Of a stretch of DNA of 20,112 bases, positions 13,401 to 20,112 are shown one piece after another. The position numbers were made by a program, and so were the translations under genes. The stretch is from SG8-30 sp037443885. Its GTDB lineage: Bacteria > Pseudomonadota > Gammaproteobacteria > Steroidobacterales > Steroidobacteraceae. Each line of letters opens with the position of its first letter. The stretch's first letter is position 1. Location of the stretch: assembly GCA_037443885.1 (NCBI GenBank), contig JBBINN010000034.1:1-20112 (forward strand). Direction: 5' to 3'. Under the pieces are notes generated by a model, which searched no databases, was not told the origin of the DNA, and saw only the letters and a list, made by a program, of their open reading frames with translations.

Positions 13401-15135
13401 AACCCGTGAACCGCCGCCACAGCGCACGGCCCACCAGCCTCGCCTTCGTGCCCATGTCGAAACGCGCGAGATTGGTCTTGATCGTGCCCGTCGTGAAGCG
13501 CGTGCGCTTCGAGTAGTCGATCCTCACGTCCACCAGCACCGGCCGGCCGGCGGCCGCGGCAGACATCGCCTTCTCGACGCAGGCCTCGATCGCGGCGTCG
13601 TTCTCCATGCGCAGGTAGTCGACCCGGCTGGCGCGCGCGAGGCCCTCGAGGTCGAGCTCCGGCAGCACGGTGCAGGTCTTGCGGTTGTAGGGCGTGGCCT
13701 GGGCCTGGGCGATCTGCGCGAGCTCGCCGTCGGCGAAGACGAACCACACGACGCCGAGGCCCTGCGCCACGGCGGTCGCCATCTCGAGGCCGGTCATGCG
13801 GGCCGCGCCGTCGCCGACGATGCCGACCACGACCCGTTCGGGGCGCGCGAGCTTGGCGCCGATGACGCCCGGTACGCAGTAACCCATGGAATTGAAGTCG
13901 GATGGCGAGAAGTAGGTCCGTGGCGCCCGGAATTCCATGAGCTCCGCGACGAGGAAGGTGTGGTTCCCGTCGTCCGCGACGACGATGCCGTCGTCCGGCA
14001 GCCGGCGGCGCAGCGCGGTGAAGAACCGCGCCGGGTTCACGCGGTCCTTCGAGTCGTGGGCCTGCCACTCCTCGAGGTACGCCCGCTTGTCCTCTGCGAT
14101 GCGCTCGGCGACGGTCGCGGCGCGGGCGGTGCCTCCCGGCACGTCGCCGAGGCTGCCGAGCAAGCCGGCCAGGGTCGCCTTCGCGTCGCCCTCCAGCGCG
14201 ACCGCGGCCGGGTAGTTGGCTCCGAAGACCTGCGGGTTGATGTCCACGTGAATGAGGTTCGCGGGCGGCTCGTAGCCGTAGCTGCCGGTCGGAATCTCGG
14301 CGAAGCGGGCGCCGACCGCGAGCAGGCAGTCGCAGCCCGCGAAGGCCTTCTCCGAGGCCGGCACCGACGAGGGGCCGAGCGCGAAGCCCGCGTGCAGCGG
14401 GTGATTGCCGCGGAAGGACGACAGTCCCTGCAACGTCGTTGCGACCGGGGCGCCGAGGCGCTCGGCGAGCTGCTCTAGCTCATTGACCGCATCCACCGCG
14501 CCCCAGCCGCAGAAGATGCCCGGCTTGTGCGCGTGGCGCAGCAGGGCCGCCGCACGGTCCAGCTGCGCCGTGCTCGCGCGGCAGCCCGCGGCGGGCGGCG
14601 GGGTCCACGCCGGAGGCTCGTCGCACTCGCCGGGGATCAGCTGCAGTTCCACGGGCAGCTCGACGAAGACCGGGCCTGGCTCGCCGGAGAGCGCGACGCG
14701 CACAGCCTCGTGGATCACCGGCACGACGTCGGCGTGCTTCTCGACCCGCCAGGTGCCCTTGGTGATGGGCTTCAGCAGCGCGTGCTGGTCCATGTCGTGC
14801 AGCTGGTAGGCACGGCCGGTGTCGCGGCGCACGCCGCCGGCGATCACGAGCATCGGGATGCCGTCGAGGAAGGCCTCGCCGATGCCGCTCGCCGCGTGCG
14901 TCACGCCCGCTGCCGGCACGATCACCAGCGCGCCGAGTCCCGCGCCGGTGCGGCTCACGGCGTCGGCCATGAAGGCGCCGCCGCCCTCGTGCGCGACCAG
15001 GACCGGCGTAATGGAATCCGATTCCGCGAGCTGGTCGTATAGCTCGGTGTTGTGCACGCCGGGGATGCCGAAGGTGTGGCGGACCCCGATCTGCTCGAGC
15101 GCGCGGCGCGCGAGCCAGGCAGCGGTCTTGTGCAT
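13399..15135 (-). CDS. ThDP-dependent acetolactate-synthase-like enzyme
   Basis: A 578-residue member of the thiamine-diphosphate-dependent acetolactate synthase/pyruvate oxidase/decarboxylase superfamily. The N-terminal PYR domain has FGIPGVHNTELYDQL and the catalytic Glu50 in LVAHEGGGAFMADA. A central domain lies at about 190-330. The C-terminal PP domain has the ThDP/Mg2+ motif with Asp442 in GIVGDGAA. The second metal-ligand position, 27 residues later, is Asp469 (FADGELAQ) rather than the usual Asn. Specific substrate cannot be read from sequence; it is not obviously the biosynthetic IlvB, and no small regulatory subunit gene is adjacent. The ATG is preceded by GGAG nine bases upstream. 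The gene is expressed alone between its own promoter and the vapBC locus. Confidence 0.85.
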   Translation of the reverse strand: MHKTAAWLARRALEQIGVRHTFGIPGVHNTELYDQLAESDSITPVLVAHEGGGAFMADAVSRTGAGLGALVIVPAAGVTHAASGIGEAFLDGIPMLVIAGGVRRDTGRAYQLHDMDQHALLKPITKGTWRVEKHADVVPVIHEAVRVALSGEPGPVFVELPVELQLIPGECDEPPAWTPPPAAGCRASTAQLDRAAALLRHAHKPGIFCGWGAVDAVNELEQLAERLGAPVATTLQGLSSFRGNHPLHAGFALGPSSVPASEKAFAGCDCLLAVGARFAEIPTGSYGYEPPANLIHVDINPQVFGANYPAAVALEGDAKATLAGLLGSLGDVPGGTARAATVAERIAEDKRAYLEEWQAHDSKDRVNPARFFTALRRRLPDDGIVVADDGNHTFLVAELMEFRAPRTYFSPSDFNSMGYCVPGVIGAKLARPERVVVGIVGDGAARMTGLEMATAVAQGLGVVWFVFADGELAQIAQAQATPYNRKTCTVLPELDLEGLARASRVDYLRMENDAAIEACVEKAMSAAAAGRPVLVDVRIDYSKRTRFTTGTIKTNLARFDMGTKARLVGRALWRRFTG

Positions 15136-15161
15136 GACGGGAGTCTCCACCGGTGAAGCAC

Positions 15162-15191
15162 AAAGTATGTGCGGGCGACGGTGGATGCTAA
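15162..15191 (-). promoter_or_regulatory. Candidate promoter of the ThDP-enzyme gene
   Basis: The minus strand carries TTAGCA, an 18-base spacer and TACTTT, each matching consensus at four of six positions. The predicted start is near 15155, leaving a leader of about 20 bases that contains the GGAG ribosome binding site. It lies just downstream of the RRM-gene terminator, as expected for an independent unit. Confidence 0.35.
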
Positions 15192-15209
15192 CCCGCCGCG
15201 ATCCCGGGG

Positions 15210-15244
15210 AAAACAAAAGGGCGGGCCCCGCGAAGGGCCCGCCC
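15210..15244 (-). terminator. Intrinsic terminator of the RRM-protein gene
   Basis: The minus strand has a perfect 10-bp GC stem, GGGCGGGCCC with a six-base TTCGCG loop and GGGCCCGCCC. It is followed at once by TTTTGTTTT. It begins 25 bases after the stop codon of the RRM gene and separates it from the ThDP-enzyme gene. It is the only textbook intrinsic terminator in the window. Confidence 0.95.
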
Positions 15245-15269
15245 TCGTTCGCTCAGCGAAGCGTGCTGC

Positions 15270-15554
15270 TTACCAGCGCGCGCCGCCGCCGGCGCTGCGG
15301 CGCGGCGCATCGCTGCGGGCCTGCGCCTCGTTCACCTTCAGGGCGCGGCCGCCCATCTGGTGACCGTTCAGCTTCTCGATTGCCTGCGCGGCGGACGCGT
15401 TCGACATCTCGATGAAGCCGAAACCGCGGGGACGGCCGGTCTCGCGGTCGTTGATGAGGGCCAGGGACTCGACGGTGCCGTGCTGCTCGAACAGCGAACG
15501 GATCTCGGTCTCGGTGGCGGAAAAGGGCAGGTTGCCCACGAAGATCTTGGTCAT
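15270..15554 (-). CDS. Small single-RRM RNA-binding protein
   Basis: A 94-residue protein with one RNA recognition motif. RNP2 is IFVGNL at residues 4-9 and RNP1 is RGFGFIEM at about 43-50, each carrying the aromatic residues that stack on RNA. A short Arg/Ala/Gly-rich tail ends in GGGARW. Such glycine-tailed single-RRM proteins occur in cyanobacteria and many proteobacteria, often cold-induced; the cold link is family knowledge, not seen here. The ATG is preferred over an in-frame GTG 12 bases upstream because the RRM begins directly at MTKIFVGNL; the ribosome binding site is weak (GTGAG). The gene has a strong terminator and a possibly long leader. Confidence 0.93.
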   Translation of the reverse strand: MTKIFVGNLPFSATETEIRSLFEQHGTVESLALINDRETGRPRGFGFIEMSNASAAQAIEKLNGHQMGGRALKVNEAQARSDAPRRSAGGGARW

Positions 15555-15625
15555 TTGCGAATACACTCACTACATGAAGAACAATCATCAGCCGCGACAC
15601 CCGCTGCCCGCCGCGCGGATGCGCA

Positions 15626-15737
15626 AGCGGACAGGCACGCGGCACGGCTGCCACGTGGATCGGAAACTGAGCGTTTGGGCGTAGCGGCCGGTGGGGGCGC
15701 AGATGAGCGCGTGGGCCGGGAACGGACAGCGGACAGG
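15626..15737. repeat. Repeated AGCGGACAGG motif in the divergent intergenic region
   Basis: AGCGGACAGG occurs at 15626-15635 and again at 15728-15737. A partial copy, CGGACAG, lies immediately before the second (15723-15729). The repeats lie in the 240-base gap between the leftward RRM gene and the rightward EamA transporter gene. They could be regulator sites or chance in GC-rich DNA. Confidence 0.35.
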
Positions 15738-15753
15738 TTTCGAGCCGGAGCGG

Positions 15754-15759
15754 ACTATA
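15754..15759 (-). promoter_or_regulatory. Possible -10 element for the RRM gene
   Basis: TATAGT on the minus strand is the best -10 match in the gap, flanked by a GCGG/CCGC inverted repeat. Offset by two bases, the plus strand reads TATACC, which could serve the transporter gene. No good -35 accompanies either. If used, the RRM message would have a leader of about 190 bases. Confidence 0.28.
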
Positions 15760-15794
15760 CCGCATTCGCGCCCGCCGCGCCGGAGTTTCGCCGT

Positions 15795-16706
15795 TTGAGC
15801 GACACGGGTCACGCTGCGGCCGCGTCGGGCTCCCTCGCGGGCGTGTATTTCCGGCTCGCCCTCGTGCCCGTCATCTGGGGCGGCACCTTCGTGGCGGGCA
15901 AGGCGCTGGCGCTCGAGTTGCCGGCGAGCGTCGGCGCGCTGCTGCGCTTCGTCGTCGCGAGCGCGGCGCTGCTCGTCGCCTGCCTGCTGGTCGAGCGGCG
16001 GCTGCCCTGGCCGACGCGCCGGCAGTTCCTCGCCACGCTCGGACTCGGCGCCACCGGCGTGCTCGCCTACAACCTGCTGTTCCTCGGGGCGCTGGCGCTG
16101 CTGCCGGCGAGCCGCACGTCGCTGATCGTGGCGCTCAATCCGGCGATCACGATCGCCGCCGCCGCGATGATCTTCGGCGAACGCCTGAGCGCGAGGCGCT
16201 GGCTCGGCGTCGTGGTGGCGCTCGCGGGCGTGGTGATCGTCGTCACGCGCGGCGAGCTCGCGGGGCTGTTCGGCGGCGCCGTCGGCGCCGGGGAACTGAT
16301 GATGTTCGGCGCCATCTGCGCCTGGGCCGCCTACACGCTGATCGGCCGCGGCATGCTCGAGGGCCTTTCGCCGCTCGCGGCGACCACCTGGTCCACGCTG
16401 CTCGGGACGGCGATGCTGGCGCTCGCCGCGGCGCCGCGGCTCGGGACGGTGGAGTGGGCGGCCGTCTCGCCCGTGGCGATGCTGTCGGTGCTGTACCTCG
16501 GCCTGCTGGGCACCGCGGTCGCCTTCGTCTGGTACCTGCGCGCCGTGCAGGCGCTGGGTCCCGCGCGCACCGTGATCTTCAATAACCTCGTCCCCGTGTT
16601 CGGCGCGACCTTCGGCATCCTGCTCCTCGGCGAGCCGCTCAGCGCGAGCATGCTCGTCGGCGGCGCCGTCGCGGTGGCCGGGGTGATGCTCGTGACGCGC
16701 GCCTGA
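15795..16706 (+). CDS. EamA-family (DMT) transporter
   Basis: A 303-residue inner-membrane protein with about ten hydrophobic helices arranged as two EamA repeats (roughly 17-150 and 160-300), typical of the drug/metabolite transporter superfamily. Repeat 1 begins with PVIWGGTFVAGKAL and contains LNPAITIAAAAMIFGERL. Repeat 2 ends with FNNLVPVFGATFGILLLGE, the paired signature of this family. The substrate is not predictable; members export amino acids, drugs or metabolites. TTG is chosen as start because GGAG lies nine bases before it; a GTG 48 bases downstream is an alternative that would begin just before helix 1. The next gene, gltB, has its own promoter. Confidence 0.9.
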   Translation: MSDTGHAAAASGSLAGVYFRLALVPVIWGGTFVAGKALALELPASVGALLRFVVASAALLVACLLVERRLPWPTRRQFLATLGLGATGVLAYNLLFLGALALLPASRTSLIVALNPAITIAAAAMIFGERLSARRWLGVVVALAGVVIVVTRGELAGLFGGAVGAGELMMFGAICAWAAYTLIGRGMLEGLSPLAATTWSTLLGTAMLALAAAPRLGTVEWAAVSPVAMLSVLYLGLLGTAVAFVWYLRAVQALGPARTVIFNNLVPVFGATFGILLLGEPLSASMLVGGAVAVAGVMLVTRA

Positions 16707-16731
16707 GCCGCGCCACGGGTCCGCCGCCGGG

Positions 16732-16753
16732 GCGGGACGGAGGGTCGTCCCGC
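16732..16753 (+). terminator. Hairpin after the EamA transporter gene
   Basis: A perfect 8-bp stem, GCGGGACG/CGTCCCGC with a six-base loop, starts 26 bases after the stop codon. The sequence after it (GTCGGGTCC) has no T run, so this is at best a weak or factor-assisted terminator. Confidence 0.4.
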
Positions 16754-16758
16754 GTCGG

Positions 16759-16774
16759 GTCCTGACGTCAGGAC
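16759..16774. promoter_or_regulatory. Perfect 16-bp palindrome upstream of gltB
   Basis: GTCCTGACGTCAGGAC is identical on both strands. It lies about 75-90 bases before the predicted gltB start site. Its centre, TGACGTCA, contains overlapping TGACG and CGTCA half-sites, the same pentamers found spaced apart before the sigma-54 promoter. A dimeric regulator site is likely. Confidence 0.45.
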
Positions 16775-16781
16775 GATGTAT

Positions 16782-16815
16782 TGCTGCGCCGCAGCATCAA
16801 TGCTGCGGCGCAGCA
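16782..16815. promoter_or_regulatory. Paired TGCTGC-N3-GCAGCA palindromes abutting the gltB promoter
   Basis: TGCTGCGCCGCAGCA, a TCAA spacer and TGCTGCGGCGCAGCA form a 15-bp perfect inverted repeat. Each arm is itself a palindrome with 6-bp half-sites around a 3-base centre. The two centres are 19 bases apart, near two helical turns. The array ends one base before the -35 hexamer of the gltB promoter, a typical activator position. As RNA it would form a strong hairpin but lacks a T run. Confidence 0.55.
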
Positions 16816-16843
16816 TTGACTCGCCCGAAGCTGGCGCTATGCT
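16816..16843 (+). promoter_or_regulatory. Sigma-70-type promoter of gltB
   Basis: TTGACT, a 16-base spacer and TATGCT match consensus at five of six and four of six positions. The predicted start near 16850 leaves a leader of about 19 bases containing the CTGGAG ribosome binding site. Confidence 0.6.
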
Positions 16844-16868
16844 GCGGGGGCCTTACTGGAGCCCCCCC

Positions 16869-20112
<3,244 letters not shown>

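Noticed and set aside
16846..16866. Hairpin GGGGGC/GCCCCC with the gltB ribosome binding site in its loop
   Set aside because: The predicted transcription start near 16850 removes most of the left arm, so the hairpin would not form in the mRNA. It would matter only for read-through transcripts from the transporter gene.

Overview
The window looks like ordinary chromosome from a GC-rich proteobacterium, most likely a gammaproteobacterium. The reasons are a YdbH/YnbE-type envelope pair, a YheT-type hydrolase, a group-2 Mrp antiporter with subunits A and B fused, a SPOR-domain lipoprotein and a proteobacterial gltB. I see no rRNA, tRNA, CRISPR array, insertion sequence or prophage gene. Codon and base use look uniform. 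The only accessory-type locus is a small VapBC toxin-antitoxin pair.

Layout. On the minus strand at the left edge are an AsmA-like YdbH-family protein and the first 40 codons of a YnbE-like lipoprotein. Rightward genes follow: a membrane-anchored receiver-domain protein of unusual architecture, a YheT-family alpha/beta hydrolase, and a DUF533/TerB-like membrane protein. Next is a tightly packed mrpAB-C-D-E-F-G operon (5630-11327) in which most genes overlap by 1-4 bases. A SPOR lipoprotein gene is joined to its end by a GTGA overlap. From 12085 to 12419 there is what looks like a complete sigma-54 regulatory unit: phased inverted half-sites, an IHF-like site, a core-perfect -24/-12 promoter and a 67-residue orphan gene.

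The next block is on the minus strand: vapC and vapB, a ThDP-dependent acetolactate-synthase-like enzyme, and a short RRM RNA-binding protein with a textbook terminator. After a divergent intergenic region come an EamA (DMT) transporter and gltB, the glutamate synthase large subunit, which runs off the right edge. The 160 bases before gltB hold three consecutive inverted repeats, and the last abuts a good sigma-70 promoter.

Main points of interest: the sigma-54/IHF/half-site unit driving an unknown small protein; the receiver-TM-periplasmic protein; the SPOR lipoprotein coupled to the Mrp operon; the operator-like repeats before gltB; and two promoters (ydbH-like gene, vapB) with the same TTGACG-N17 layout that place transcription start on the A of the ATG, implying leaderless mRNAs. 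All functional calls come from reading the translated sequence and known family motifs. No searches were run.
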